16,590 bases of DNA from Bacteroidota bacterium (GCA_030635045.1 DAOVZP010000004.1:1-16590); one strand, 5' to 3'. Positions 1-7,192 are shown, numbered from the stretch's first letter. The notes: generated from the letters alone by a model not told the origin. Translations and numbers: made by a program.

Positions 1-3
1 ACA

Positions 4-106
4 TTGGTTGAGTTGGTTGAATTGGTTACATTGTTAAATGGCTAAATGGCTAAATGGTTAAATGGCTACTGGACAACTCCAAACTTTAGTTCACTCCAAA
101 CTTTAG
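4..106. repeat. Three short tandem repeat arrays in the left spacer
   Basis: Three arrays lie side by side. Positions 4-30 hold three 9-bp units (TTGGTTGAG, TTGGTTGAA, TTGGTTACA). Positions 35-66 hold four 8-bp units (TAAATGGC with one TAAATGGT). Positions 76-89 and 93-106 hold two copies of ACTCCAAACTTTAG at a 17-bp period. A further GTTGAATTGGTTGAG echo of the first array follows at about 130-144. No gene is visible in 1-215. The arrays have no unique spacers, so they are not CRISPR. Their origin is not known to me; similar low-complexity spacers recur through this window. Confidence 0.85.
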
Positions 107-146
107 CTCACTTTAGGCACTTGATACAGGTTGAATTGGTTGAGTG

Positions 147-154
147 CAAAAGTA
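147..154 (-). promoter_or_regulatory. Possible Bacteroidetes -7 promoter box, pointing left out of the window
   Basis: On the minus strand the sequence is TACTTTTG, an exact match to the Bacteroidetes sigma-A -7 consensus TAnnTTTG. A TTTGG that could serve as the -33 box lies at 179-183, but the spacer is about 24 nt, longer than the usual 19-21, so the match is incomplete. If real, it would drive a gene beyond the left edge, divergent from the DUF4271 gene. Confidence 0.35.
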
Positions 155-215
155 AGAATTTTCAATTGATGGTGGAAGCCAAATATTAATTAAATTTGCT
201 TTCACCTGAATTGAT

Positions 216-1025
216 ATGCAGTTTAACCGGCCCGATAGCACAGAACAAATAAATGTGGAGTTTTCTGTCACTGATTCCACAGCTATGGTTTTGGCTGACA
301 GTATGCCGGCAGATACTGAAATTGAAGCCTTTAAGTCGCTTTTTAAAACTGAAGTAAAAGTTACGCCACTTAAGGAGGAGCCACTGCCGGAGCAGGTACA
401 TCCGGTTTGGCTTCCTATGATACTGCTCGTATGTTTTATCCTCCTGGCATGGGGCAGGCTGTTTTTTAGAAGACGGCTTGACATGATCTTCAGGGCCGTT
501 TTTGCAAAGAACTATGCCAATCAACTGATCAGGGAAGGAGATATTTTCAACGAACGAATAGGCCTTATCCTCTTTTTTAATTATATCAATATGATGGCAC
601 TGTTTGTTTACCTTTCGCTGCCATTACTGAATATCAAGGTGCCGGACTTTCCGCCCTTCATCCTGTACCTGATACTGGCCGGTTCCTTCCTGGGATTATG
701 GGCTTTTAAAGTCATTGTTGTAAGGCTGCTCTCAGTCCTTTTCAATACGCTTGAGTATTCACGAGACCTGCTGGCCAACCTGTACATTTATAATTTATTT
801 GCCGGGATCATCATGCTACCTGCCATTGCATGCATGGCATATGCAGATGCAGAGCTGTTCTTTTACATAATACTGGCAATCATACCCTTAGTATATCTTC
901 TAAGAATAATACGGGCTGCTGCCATAGGATTTACAGTCATAAAATTTTCCGTATTTCATTTATTATTGTATCTTTGCACCCTCGAAATTTTACCATTGAT
1001 CGTTCTGGCTAAAATATTGATGTGA
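216..1025 (+). CDS. DUF4271 family integral membrane protein
   Basis: A 269-residue membrane protein of unknown function, recognised as DUF4271 from its size, its topology and its place directly upstream of hemD, an arrangement common in Bacteroidota. The first 60 residues are polar and acidic. About six hydrophobic helices follow (near residues 64-84, 117-138, 146-168, 187-209, 213-231 and 243-266). A cluster RRR at 85-87 after the first helix suggests that the loop of about 30 residues behind it, containing NQLIREGDIFNER, faces the cytoplasm. The ATG at 216 is the only good start: an in-frame TGA lies at 207-209. The gene ends 71 bp before the preferred hemD start, with a short palindrome between them, so the two are probably co-transcribed. 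The family name is fairly secure; no role can be read from the sequence. Confidence 0.8.
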   Translation: MQFNRPDSTEQINVEFSVTDSTAMVLADSMPADTEIEAFKSLFKTEVKVTPLKEEPLPEQVHPVWLPMILLVCFILLAWGRLFFRRRLDMIFRAVFAKNYANQLIREGDIFNERIGLILFFNYINMMALFVYLSLPLLNIKVPDFPPFILYLILAGSFLGLWAFKVIVVRLLSVLFNTLEYSRDLLANLYIYNLFAGIIMLPAIACMAYADAELFFYIILAIIPLVYLLRIIRAAAIGFTVIKFSVFHLLLYLCTLEILPLIVLAKILM

Positions 1026-1032
1026 AACATGA

Positions 1033-1050
1033 TCCTATAAAATTATAGGA
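1033..1050 (+). promoter_or_regulatory. Short palindrome between the DUF4271 gene and hemD
   Basis: TCCTATAA and TTATAGGA form perfect 8-bp arms around AA; as RNA this would be a 7-bp stem with an AAAT loop. It starts eight bases after the DUF4271 stop codon. No T-tract follows, so it is not a normal terminator. It could be an operator or an mRNA processing or stability hairpin. The structure is seen directly; the function is a guess. Confidence 0.4.
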
Positions 1051-1096
1051 CTGGGAATTGAAAGAATTGTTCGTTTCATTAAAATTAGGTGCAACA

Positions 1097-1846
1097 GTGA
1101 AAATAAAAAACATACTTGTATCACAACCCGAACCCGCTGATCTGGAAAAATCTCCATACGGAGAGCTTGCCAAAAACTTCAACCTGAATATAGACTTCAA
1201 CAAATTTATCAAGATCGAAGGTGTATGTTCAAAAGAATTCCGGCAAAACCGCCTGCAGCTTTTAGACTTTACTGCCGTAATCTTTACCAGCAGAAACTCT
1301 GTTGATCATTTCTTCCGGCTTGCCAAAGATTTAAGGGTAGAGATACCCGACACCATGAAGTATTTCTGTATTTCAGAATCAACAGCTTTTTATTTGCAGA
1401 AATATGTTCAATATCGCAAACGCAAGATCTTTCACGGGAAGCAAAGCTTTGAACAGCTGATGGAACTCATCAAAAAGCATAAAGATGAGAAATATCTCCT
1501 GCCGTGTTCTGATATTCATAAAGCAAGCATGACCAAAATGCTTGATGAGCAAAAGATCGATTATGAGAAAGCTGTTTTTTACAAAACACTGGCCAGCGAT
1601 CTTTCCCATCTTGATATTAAGGACTATGACATGCTGATCTTTTTCAGCCCGTCAGGTGTTAAATCACTTGTGAAGAATTTCCCGGAGTTTAAGCAAAATT
1701 CCACTCTCATCGCTGCTTTTGGGCCTACAACCGGCAAGGCGGTAAATGAAGCAGGACTTAAACTAAACATTTCTGCTCCCACCAAAACAGCTCCATCCAT
1801 GACCATGGCCATTGAGCAATTTATTCATAAAATGAACAAAAAGTAG
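1097..1846 (+). CDS. hemD: Uroporphyrinogen-III synthase (HemD)
   Basis: Cyclises hydroxymethylbilane to uroporphyrinogen III, the cytoplasmic branch point towards haem, sirohaem and cobalamin. HemD sequences diverge strongly, but this one carries the form familiar from Bacteroidota: FTSRNSVDHFF at 63-73 and FFSPSGVKSL at 182-191, each a strand-turn of one of the two Rossmann-like lobes. AAFGPTTGKAVNEAGL (206-221) and the APSMTMAI segment (232-239) follow near the C-terminus. The open frame reaches back to a TTG at 1058, but GTG at 1097 is preferred: it gives a 249-residue protein starting MKIKNILVSQPEP, the usual N-terminus, and AGGTG sits a few bases upstream. The gene lies downstream of the DUF4271 gene and is followed by a clear terminator. 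The ChaN-like protein further on also touches haem metabolism, but no other haem-synthesis gene is in the window. Confidence 0.87.
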   Translation: MKIKNILVSQPEPADLEKSPYGELAKNFNLNIDFNKFIKIEGVCSKEFRQNRLQLLDFTAVIFTSRNSVDHFFRLAKDLRVEIPDTMKYFCISESTAFYLQKYVQYRKRKIFHGKQSFEQLMELIKKHKDEKYLLPCSDIHKASMTKMLDEQKIDYEKAVFYKTLASDLSHLDIKDYDMLIFFSPSGVKSLVKNFPEFKQNSTLIAAFGPTTGKAVNEAGLKLNISAPTKTAPSMTMAIEQFIHKMNKK

Positions 1847-1881
1847 GTAGTGGAAGTTTATAAAATATAAATCAAATCATC

Positions 1882-1913
1882 AAAAGGGGGTAGTTGCACT
1901 TATCCCCTTTTTT
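1882..1913 (+). terminator. Rho-independent terminator after hemD
   Basis: AAAAGGGG (1882-1889) pairs with CCCCTTTT (1904-1911) around a 14-nt loop and runs into a T-tract ending at 1913. It lies 36 bp past the hemD stop and separates the hemD unit from rnpA. Confidence 0.8.
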
Positions 1914-1972
1914 ATGCAAAAAAGATTTATTCACATTAATTAAGGTATTAGCTCCGTGCAACCATTAAGGAT

Positions 1973-2380
1973 ATGAGGCAAACTTTCAGGAAAGAAGAGC
2001 GATTAAAAAGCGGCAGGGTGATCAAAATGCTTTTTTCCCATGGGAATACTTTCTTGCTTCATCCTTTCAGGGTTAACTGGATAAGCAGTGCAGGAGAAAG
2101 TAAATATCCGGCACGTGTCCTTGTTGGCGTTTCGAAGAAAAATATTAAAAAGGCCAGCGAACGCAATCACTTGAAAAGGCTCTGCAGGGAAGCCTACAGG
2201 AAAAATAAATACCTGCTCTACGATTACCTGGAGGGCCGCAATGTTAACTGTGATTTCTCGATGATATATATCGGCAGGTCCAAACCCGATTATACAACAG
2301 TCGAAAAGAAAATAATCCTGCTCCTTGAACGTTTAATATCAGAATTGGATTTACAACCGGCAGAAAATAAAACATTATGA
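1973..2380 (+). CDS. rnpA: Ribonuclease P protein component
   Basis: The small basic protein subunit of RNase P. It binds the catalytic RNA and helps it capture the 5' leader of precursor tRNA. At 135 residues it is near the usual length. The family signature, the RNR helix, is plain at 58-74 as IKKASERNHLKRLCREA. The N-terminal FRKEERLKSG and the central VGVSKK strand also fit. The ATG at 1973 has TAAGG just upstream. Its last bases overlap the next gene at ATGA (2377-2380), so the S41 protease is translationally coupled to it. In many Bacteroidota the membrane-insertion factor gene yidD sits between rnpA and the S41 peptidase gene; it is absent here. Confidence 0.95.
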   Translation: MRQTFRKEERLKSGRVIKMLFSHGNTFLLHPFRVNWISSAGESKYPARVLVGVSKKNIKKASERNHLKRLCREAYRKNKYLLYDYLEGRNVNCDFSMIYIGRSKPDYTTVEKKIILLLERLISELDLQPAENKTL

Positions 2381-4089
2381 GATCAATGACTTTTTTCAGA
2401 TACCTCTTTCTCCTCATATTTGTGTTCAGTGCATTTACAATAAGCAGCAGGGGACAAAACGAAAACAACTTTGAAATTTCCAAGAACCTTGAAATATTCA
2501 TCTCCCTGTACAATGAGCTCAATAAGAACTATGTAGATGAGATCAACCCCGGAGAGCTTATGGTCACAGGTATTGAATCTATGCTCAATACCCTGGATCC
2601 TTACACTGTCTATATTCCTGAATCAGAGATAGAAGATTACCGGATGATCACTACCGGCCAGTATGGCGGCATCGGCTCACTTATACATAAAAATGGCTCT
2701 TATGTGGTAATTTCCGAGCCCTACGAAGGATATCCGGCCCACAAAACCGGGCTGCTTGCAGGCGACCGCGTACTTTATATCAATGGTGAAGATATGCTGA
2801 ATAAGCCTTCTGATGAAGTAAGCAAATTCCTTAAAGGCCAGCCCGGAACCAGTGTGAATATCATCGTTGAAAGAGATGGAGAAGCTGAGCCCCTCAGCTT
2901 TGAGCTTAATCGGGAAAACATTACCATCAAAGACATCCCCTATTACGGTATGTTGAATGAAGATATAGGATATATTAAGCTCACAGGGTTTACACAGCAG
3001 GCAGGCAATGCGGTAAAAGAAGCCCTCGTAGACCTCAAAAACGAGTATGAACCAAAAGGTATTATCCTTGACCTGAGAAACAATGGCGGCGGATTGCTTG
3101 CTGAAGCGGTAAACGTCACTAACATTTTTGTTGAAAAGGGCCGCCTGGTAGTAAGCACAAAAGGAAAAGTCAAAAGCAGGAACCAGGATCATCACACCCG
3201 TTTCAACAGCATCGATACCAAGATCCCCCTGGTTGTGCTGGTAAATGCCCACAGTGCATCTGCTTCAGAGATCGTAGCCGGAGCCATACAGGACATGGAC
3301 CGCGGTGTTGTTCTGGGGCAGCGCTCCTTTGGCAAGGGACTTGTTCAGAATGTAATACCGCTGAGCTATAACTCACAAGTGAAGGTTACCGTTGCAAAGT
3401 ATTATATCCCTTCGGGAAGATGCATACAGGCCATCGACTATTCCATGAAAGATGATGACGGCCACTTTACCAAGATACCCGACTCTCTCGTTAACGAGTT
3501 CAGTACCCAAAACGGACGGCCTGTCTTCGATGGTGGTGGCATCGAACCCGATATCTGCATGCAGCCCCGAAAATACAGCCAGATACTTTCAAGCCTGTTC
3601 ACCAAGTTCCTCATATTTGATTATGCGACCAAATATGTTATGGCGCATCCTGAAATTGATTCCCCGGAGGAGTTTCAGGTTGATGATGAAATGTATAACG
3701 ATTTCATCACTTTCCTTAGCGATAAGGATTATGACTATACTACAGCGGCTGAGCGTAGTTTGAAGGCATTAAAAGAATCTGCAGTTGATGAAGGCTATTA
3801 TGATGCCGTCAAGGAACAATACGAAGCCCTGAAAGTCGCTATCATGCACAGCAAGGAGGAGGATCTCCTCACCTACCGGAATGAGATCAGCGAGATATTG
3901 AAAATGGAGATCGTAACACGCTATTACTATCAGGAAGGCAAGATCAGGGCTTCCCTCAGCAGCGACCCCGATATTAATCGTGCCATCCGGATCCTGGAAG
4001 AACCGGCAACATATCAATCAATTCTTGAAGGCACATATTCAGAAGAAAATGCCTCAGGCAAGGTTCTAAAGGAAAATGGCAAGGGTTGA
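2377..4089 (+). CDS. Exported S41 (C-terminal processing) peptidase with PDZ domain
   Basis: A serine protease of the CtpA/Prc family, 570 residues. An N-terminal hydrophobic stretch (about 5-22) followed by SSRGQ looks like a signal peptide, so it probably acts in the periplasm. A PDZ domain covers about 88-170 (GQYGGIGSLI, then GDRVLYINGEDM) and gates substrate C-termini. The protease core runs about 195-355. In NAHSASASEIVAGA the likely nucleophile is S295, and the general-base lysine is K320 in RSFGKGLVQ, the 25-residue spacing usual for this family. GGGIEPDI at 386-393 closes the core. The remaining 175 or so residues form a helical, charged C-terminal extension seen in Bacteroidota members. 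The start is coupled to rnpA by ATGA. The natural substrate cannot be told. Confidence 0.93.
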   Translation: MRSMTFFRYLFLLIFVFSAFTISSRGQNENNFEISKNLEIFISLYNELNKNYVDEINPGELMVTGIESMLNTLDPYTVYIPESEIEDYRMITTGQYGGIGSLIHKNGSYVVISEPYEGYPAHKTGLLAGDRVLYINGEDMLNKPSDEVSKFLKGQPGTSVNIIVERDGEAEPLSFELNRENITIKDIPYYGMLNEDIGYIKLTGFTQQAGNAVKEALVDLKNEYEPKGIILDLRNNGGGLLAEAVNVTNIFVEKGRLVVSTKGKVKSRNQDHHTRFNSIDTKIPLVVLVNAHSASASEIVAGAIQDMDRGVVLGQRSFGKGLVQNVIPLSYNSQVKVTVAKYYIPSGRCIQAIDYSMKDDDGHFTKIPDSLVNEFSTQNGRPVFDGGGIEPDICMQPRKYSQILSSLFTKFLIFDYATKYVMAHPEIDSPEEFQVDDEMYNDFITFLSDKDYDYTTAAERSLKALKESAVDEGYYDAVKEQYEALKVAIMHSKEEDLLTYRNEISEILKMEIVTRYYYQEGKIRASLSSDPDINRAIRILEEPATYQSILEGTYSEENASGKVLKENGKG

Positions 4090-4138
4090 TGTAACAGTTT
4101 GATGCATTTTTCTGTATAATACACTGATTATTATAAGA

Positions 4139-4636
4139 ATGATGACCCAAAAAAGCATACAAATAGCAGTTGAAGAGTATAAATCCATGGCAGACCTGCC
4201 GGAGGCGGACCTCATATTGATGAAATTGGCTGAGGAGACGTTGAATGCTGCTTATGCAGCTTATTCTCATTACAGGGTCGGTGCTGCTTTACGGCTTTCG
4301 AATGGCAAAATACTGACAGGAAACAACCAGGAGAATGCTGCTTATCCCTCCGGCTTGTGCGCGGAAAGGGTTGTCATGTTCTACGCTAAATCTCAATTCC
4401 CTGATGAAAATATTGAAGCCATTGCCATAAGTGCCAGGTCTGAGGACTTCACGATCGAGGAGGCAGTCTCCCCCTGCGGAGCATGCCGGCAGGTGATGGC
4501 AGAATACCAGATACAGCAAAACAGTCCCATTCGTGTTGTCATGAAAGGTGAAAAAGGGCCGTTGCTGGCAGTAAACTCCATTAAAGCATTACTGCCTCTA
4601 ATGTTCCATGCTGAAGAATTAAAAAGAAAGGGCTAA
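4139..4636 (+). CDS. cdd: Cytidine deaminase
   Basis: Hydrolytically deaminates cytidine and deoxycytidine to uridine and deoxyuridine in pyrimidine salvage, in the cytoplasm. At 165 residues it is slightly longer than the 130-residue homotetrameric type because of an N-terminal helix of about 25 residues. The zinc site is complete: C74-A-E76, with E76 as the proton shuttle, and P-C113-G-A-C116 as the other two ligands. N63 and E65 in GNNQENAAYPSG are the expected ribose contacts. Two ATGs in a row (4139 and 4142) make the exact start uncertain by one codon. The next gene begins after a single-base gap, so this starts a three-gene run with the thioesterase and ChaN-like genes. Confidence 0.95.
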   Translation: MMTQKSIQIAVEEYKSMADLPEADLILMKLAEETLNAAYAAYSHYRVGAALRLSNGKILTGNNQENAAYPSGLCAERVVMFYAKSQFPDENIEAIAISARSEDFTIEEAVSPCGACRQVMAEYQIQQNSPIRVVMKGEKGPLLAVNSIKALLPLMFHAEELKRKG

Positions 4637-4637
4637 G

Positions 4638-5033
4638 ATGGACCTTGTATCCTCTCAAATTTGCAAAACCGGCGATATTGGCATCTATAACAACCTCTTC
4701 GGAGGCAAGTTGCTTGCCTGGCTTGATGAAGCAGGAGGAACATACTCTGCTTCCGTTTGCTGCACACCATATATGATCACCCTTAAGATGGATGAGGTCG
4801 TCTTTAAAAAACCTGTAAAGGTGAACGATCATATCCGTATTTATGGCGAAGTAAACAGAATGGGGAATTCCTCTCTTACGATTAACCTGGAAGCCAGAAG
4901 GTTCAACTTTTCATCACATAAGGAGGAACTCGTTTGCTCAACAACCATTACCTTTGTGAGAATTGACGAATACGGGCAGGCAGTGCCGATAGCTGAAGAA
5001 ATCAGAAACAAATATAAAAATCTCAAAAAATGA
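4638..5033 (+). CDS. Hotdog-fold acyl-CoA thioesterase (YciA/BACH-like)
   Basis: A 131-residue single hotdog domain that probably hydrolyses acyl-CoA thioesters in the cytoplasm. The signature is N19-LFGGKLLAWLDEAGG, where the asparagine-glycine loop and the aspartate at 30 fit the YciA/acyl-CoA hydrolase type. The strand VVFKKPVKVNDHIRIYGEV (54-72) and the C-terminal strand TTITFVRID also match the fold. It starts one base after the cytidine deaminase stop and its own stop overlaps the following ATG (ATGA at 5030-5033), so it is translated as part of that operon. Chain-length preference cannot be read from sequence. Confidence 0.85.
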   Translation: MDLVSSQICKTGDIGIYNNLFGGKLLAWLDEAGGTYSASVCCTPYMITLKMDEVVFKKPVKVNDHIRIYGEVNRMGNSSLTINLEARRFNFSSHKEELVCSTTITFVRIDEYGQAVPIAEEIRNKYKNLKK

Positions 5034-5905
5034 AAAAATTAATACTCCCCATTATCATGATCGCCTTTTCACTCATGGCGATGAAAGCCGATAAAGAAGC
5101 ATATCGCATTTTCGATCAGAAAGGGAAAAAAGCATCCTATGCAAAACTTTTGCGCCAGGCCATGGAAGCAGATGTGGTACTGTTCGGCGAATTGCATAAT
5201 AACCCAATTTGCCACTGGCTGCAACTTGAACTCAGCAAGGACATGTTCAATGAAAAAGGAGAGCAAGTCGTTTTTGGAGCCGAGATGTTCGAAAGGGACG
5301 GTCAACTTATCCTTGATGAATACACCGAAGGAGTGATCAGCACTAAAAACTTTGAATCGCAGGCGCGGCTCTGGCCAAATTATGAAACTGATTATAAGCC
5401 ATTGGTGGAATTTGCAAAAGAGAACAACATTCCATTTATTGCCACCAATGTACCCAGGCGATATGCATCCGTCACTTTCAGACAGGGATTCGAAGGCCTG
5501 GATGAGCTGGGAGAACACGCAAAAATGTTCTTGCCTCCCCTACCGGTCCCCTATGACCCGGAATTGCCCGGCTACAAAGCCATGCTCGATATGGGTGCCG
5601 GCGGAATGGGCGGCAGACCTTCCTCAGACAACTTCCCTAAGGCACAGGCTATAAAAGATGCCACCATGGCACATTTTATTCTTGAGAACCTGGCGGAAGG
5701 ACAGGTATTCATTCACTATCACGGTACTTACCACAGTAATAATTTCGAAGGTATTGTATGGTACCTGAACCAATACAGGCCGGGATTGAACATCATGACG
5801 ATCGCCAGTACAGAACAAGCATCTGTTGATGGGCTGGAAGAAGAAAATGAAGGGCTGGCGGATTACATACTTGTTATTCCTGAGACGATGACGAAGACCC
5901 ACTGA
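5030..5905 (+). CDS. ChaN-like haem-binding protein (DUF399), exported
   Basis: A member of the ChaN/haem-binding uptake family, related to the Tiki/EreA-like fold. In studied members it is an envelope protein that binds haem. The N-terminus (KKLILPIIMIAFSLMA) looks like a signal peptide, with no lipobox cysteine. Family motifs are present: LFGELHNNP at 51-58 (E54, H56), GAEMFERD at 83-90, ATNVPRRYAS at 138-147, KAQAIKDATMA at 204-214, and FIHYHGTYHSNNFEG at 227-241, which supplies a cluster of histidines. The glycine-methionine loop at 188-195 is a family insertion. It overlaps the thioesterase stop by 4 bp and ends the operon. Whether it binds haem, or is a metallohydrolase as some relatives may be, is not settled by sequence. 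Confidence 0.85.
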   Translation: MKKLILPIIMIAFSLMAMKADKEAYRIFDQKGKKASYAKLLRQAMEADVVLFGELHNNPICHWLQLELSKDMFNEKGEQVVFGAEMFERDGQLILDEYTEGVISTKNFESQARLWPNYETDYKPLVEFAKENNIPFIATNVPRRYASVTFRQGFEGLDELGEHAKMFLPPLPVPYDPELPGYKAMLDMGAGGMGGRPSSDNFPKAQAIKDATMAHFILENLAEGQVFIHYHGTYHSNNFEGIVWYLNQYRPGLNIMTIASTEQASVDGLEEENEGLADYILVIPETMTKTH

Positions 5906-5915
5906 GGTGGAAAAT

Positions 5916-5971
5916 CCTAAACCCTAAATTCTAAACCCTAAACTCTAAGCTCTAAACTCTAAACCCTAAAC
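5916..5971 (+). repeat. Eight uninterrupted heptamers, consensus CCTAAAC
   Basis: Eight exact-length 7-bp units run from 5916 to 5971 in the pattern (C/T)CTAAAC with single-base variants (CCTAAAT, TCTAAGC). The array starts 10 bp after the ChaN-like stop codon. The same gap then holds two copies of AAAGATCTAAACTTCAA, at 5988-6004 and 6020-6036 (period 32), and further A/T-rich variants of the same word up to about 6085. No gene or terminator is seen in 5906-6091. Confidence 0.9.
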
Positions 5972-6091
5972 AAATACAAAGCCCAAAAAAGATCTAAACT
6001 TCAAATTTCAAAATACAAGAAAGATCTAAACTTCAATTTTCAGAATCCAAAATAATTTAAAATTTAACCTTCAAAATTTAAAATTCACGAA

Positions 6092-6844
6092 GTGTTAAGT
6101 AAAAGCCAAATACAACTCATCCAGTCCCTGAAGCAGATCAAGTTCAGAAGGGAGCATGGTTTATTTGTGGCGGAAGGGCCAAAAATCGTTGAAGAGCTCC
6201 CGGGCTCAGATATACAGGTGAAAGCAGTTTATGCGCTGGAGGAATGGCTTGAGGAGAATCAGGGGAAGTTTGAATACATCAAAGCAGAAATAAACCGGAT
6301 CACATCAAAAGAGCTTGAACGCATCAGCAACCTCAGCACTCCCAATAAGGTTTTGGCTGTATGCCATATCCCTGAAAGAGATACAGAGGAGATCAGTGAT
6401 GAGGATGGCAGTGTTATCGCACTTGATGGTATCCGCGATCCGGGCAACCTCGGCACCATCATCCGCACTGCTGACTGGTTCGGTGTAAGGCATATTATTT
6501 GTTCCGAAGATTGTGTTGATGTTTACAACCCCAAAGTGGTGCAGGCAACAATGGGGTCTATCTCAAGGGTGAAAGTTTACTACACTGACCTGGACGAATA
6601 TCTCCCAGAAAGCAAATTACCCGTTTATGCCACGGTTATGGAGGGCAGTTCTATATGGGATGCAAAGCCCGGCAAAGGTATTTATGTGATCGGCAATGAA
6701 TCAAAAGGCATCAGGGCCGAAGTACTCAGGCATGCAACACATAAAATCTCTATTCCATCTTCAGAAGGAGGAGCCGAATCGTTGAATGCAGCGGTTGCTA
6801 CAGGCTTGGTTTTAGCCATTGCCACCAGGGCTGCAGGACACTAG
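6092..6844 (+). CDS. SpoU/TrmH-family RNA 2'-O-methyltransferase
   Basis: A SAM-dependent SPOUT methyltransferase that puts a 2'-O-methyl group on a ribose of rRNA or tRNA. An N-terminal RNA-binding domain fills about 1-105 (KFRREHGLFVAEGPKIV, as in the RlmB/TsnR-like type). The knotted catalytic domain follows with all three motifs: LDGIRDPGNLGTIIRTADWF (111-130, N119 and R125), YVIGNESKGI (198-207, E203), and IPSSEGGAESLNAAVATG (221-238). The start is GTG at 6092; MLSKSQIQLIQSL is the expected N-terminus for Bacteroidota homologues, and there is no earlier good start because the upstream spacer is repeats. The 250-residue length is usual. The exact target nucleotide is not deducible. It appears to be a single-gene unit between two repeat spacers. 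Confidence 0.92.
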   Translation: MLSKSQIQLIQSLKQIKFRREHGLFVAEGPKIVEELPGSDIQVKAVYALEEWLEENQGKFEYIKAEINRITSKELERISNLSTPNKVLAVCHIPERDTEEISDEDGSVIALDGIRDPGNLGTIIRTADWFGVRHIICSEDCVDVYNPKVVQATMGSISRVKVYYTDLDEYLPESKLPVYATVMEGSSIWDAKPGKGIYVIGNESKGIRAEVLRHATHKISIPSSEGGAESLNAAVATGLVLAIATRAAGH

Positions 6845-6854
6845 GAATTTCCAG

Positions 6855-6921
6855 GAATATCGAATATCAATTATCGAAAATCGAAAATCCACCCAAAACT
6901 CAACACCCAAAACTCAAAACT
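6855..6921 (+). repeat. Composite intergenic repeat, site 1 (A-block then B-block)
   Basis: A first block of ATATCGAA/TATCGAAAATCGAAA words (6855-6889) passes through CACCCAA into a second block of CAAAACT/CAACACC heptamers ending in AACTTTTTAAG. The same order recurs at 7193-7262, at 8387-8458 and, inverted, at 16362-16443. It fills most of the gap between the methyltransferase and the small membrane protein. Confidence 0.8.
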
Positions 6922-6960
6922 TTTTAAGAAATTTAGAAGGTATTCCAAACAATTTTCCCT

Positions 6961-6968
6961 TATCTTTG
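6961..6968 (+). promoter_or_regulatory. -7 promoter box for the small four-cysteine protein
   Basis: TATCTTTG matches the Bacteroidetes consensus TAnnTTTG at every fixed position and is followed by TGG. Transcription would start near 6975, about 20 bases before the ATG at 6995. No TTTG-like -33 box sits at the standard distance (the nearest is TTTAG at 6932-6936, about 25 nt away). The position also argues against the GTG at 6968 being the gene start, since that codon overlaps the box. Confidence 0.5.
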
Positions 6969-6994
6969 TGGCTCTTAAAAACAGCATAACTACC

Positions 6995-7192
6995 ATGACA
7001 CCAGGCCTTAAAATACTCCTTATAACAATTGTTTTACTGGCACTTGCCATTTCAGGCATCGCCATCAAGATGTTCCTCAAAAAGGGTGGTGAATTCAAAA
7101 AGCAATGCAGCAGTGTTGATCCTGAAACGGGAGAGCGCTTTGGCTGTACCTGCGGAGCTGCAGATGACGAGGAAGCGTGTGAAAACAAGTGA
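6995..7192 (+). CDS. Small single-span membrane protein with four cysteines, NqrM-like candidate
   Basis: A 65-residue protein: one hydrophobic helix (residues 6-27), a basic edge (KMFLKKGGEFKK), then a soluble tail with cysteines at 38, 51, 53 and 62 in the order C-x12-C-x-C-x8-C. The tail segment GERFGCTCG stands out. Similar small proteins in Bacteroidota are usually labelled only 'membrane or secreted protein'. The layout of helix, basic edge and C...CxC...C is that of NqrM (DUF539), known to be needed for assembly of the Na+-NQR iron centre. Here it lies beside apbE, the other Na+-NQR maturation gene, convergent with it across an 81-bp repeat gap. The ATG at 6995 was chosen over the GTG at 6968 because the latter overlaps a promoter box. 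Being a real gene is likely; the NqrM role is inferred from layout and neighbourhood. Confidence 0.72.
   Translation: MTPGLKILLITIVLLALAISGIAIKMFLKKGGEFKKQCSSVDPETGERFGCTCGAADDEEACENK

Noticed and set aside
1..110. CRISPR array
   Set aside because: The repeats are 8-17 bp, directly abutting or nearly so, with no unique spacers of 25-40 bp and no cas genes.
113..524. Two minus-strand frames of about 110-120 residues opposite the DUF4271 gene
   Set aside because: They overlap the supported membrane-protein gene, and the translated sequences have no recognisable domain; composition is that of an antisense shadow.
1058..1096. TTG start for HemD
   Set aside because: The added 13 residues are not expected at the family N-terminus, and GTG at 1097 gives the typical MKIKNILVSQ start with AGGTG upstream.
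5916..5971. Telomere-like array or eukaryotic contamination
   Set aside because: The CCCTAAA word occurs between clearly bacterial genes, and variant units and sister heptamer arrays elsewhere in the window explain it as local simple repeat.
6968..6994. GTG start for the small four-cysteine protein
   Set aside because: The codon overlaps an exact TAnnTTTG promoter box, so the transcript would begin after it; ATG 6995 gives a normal short cytoplasmic N-terminus before the helix.
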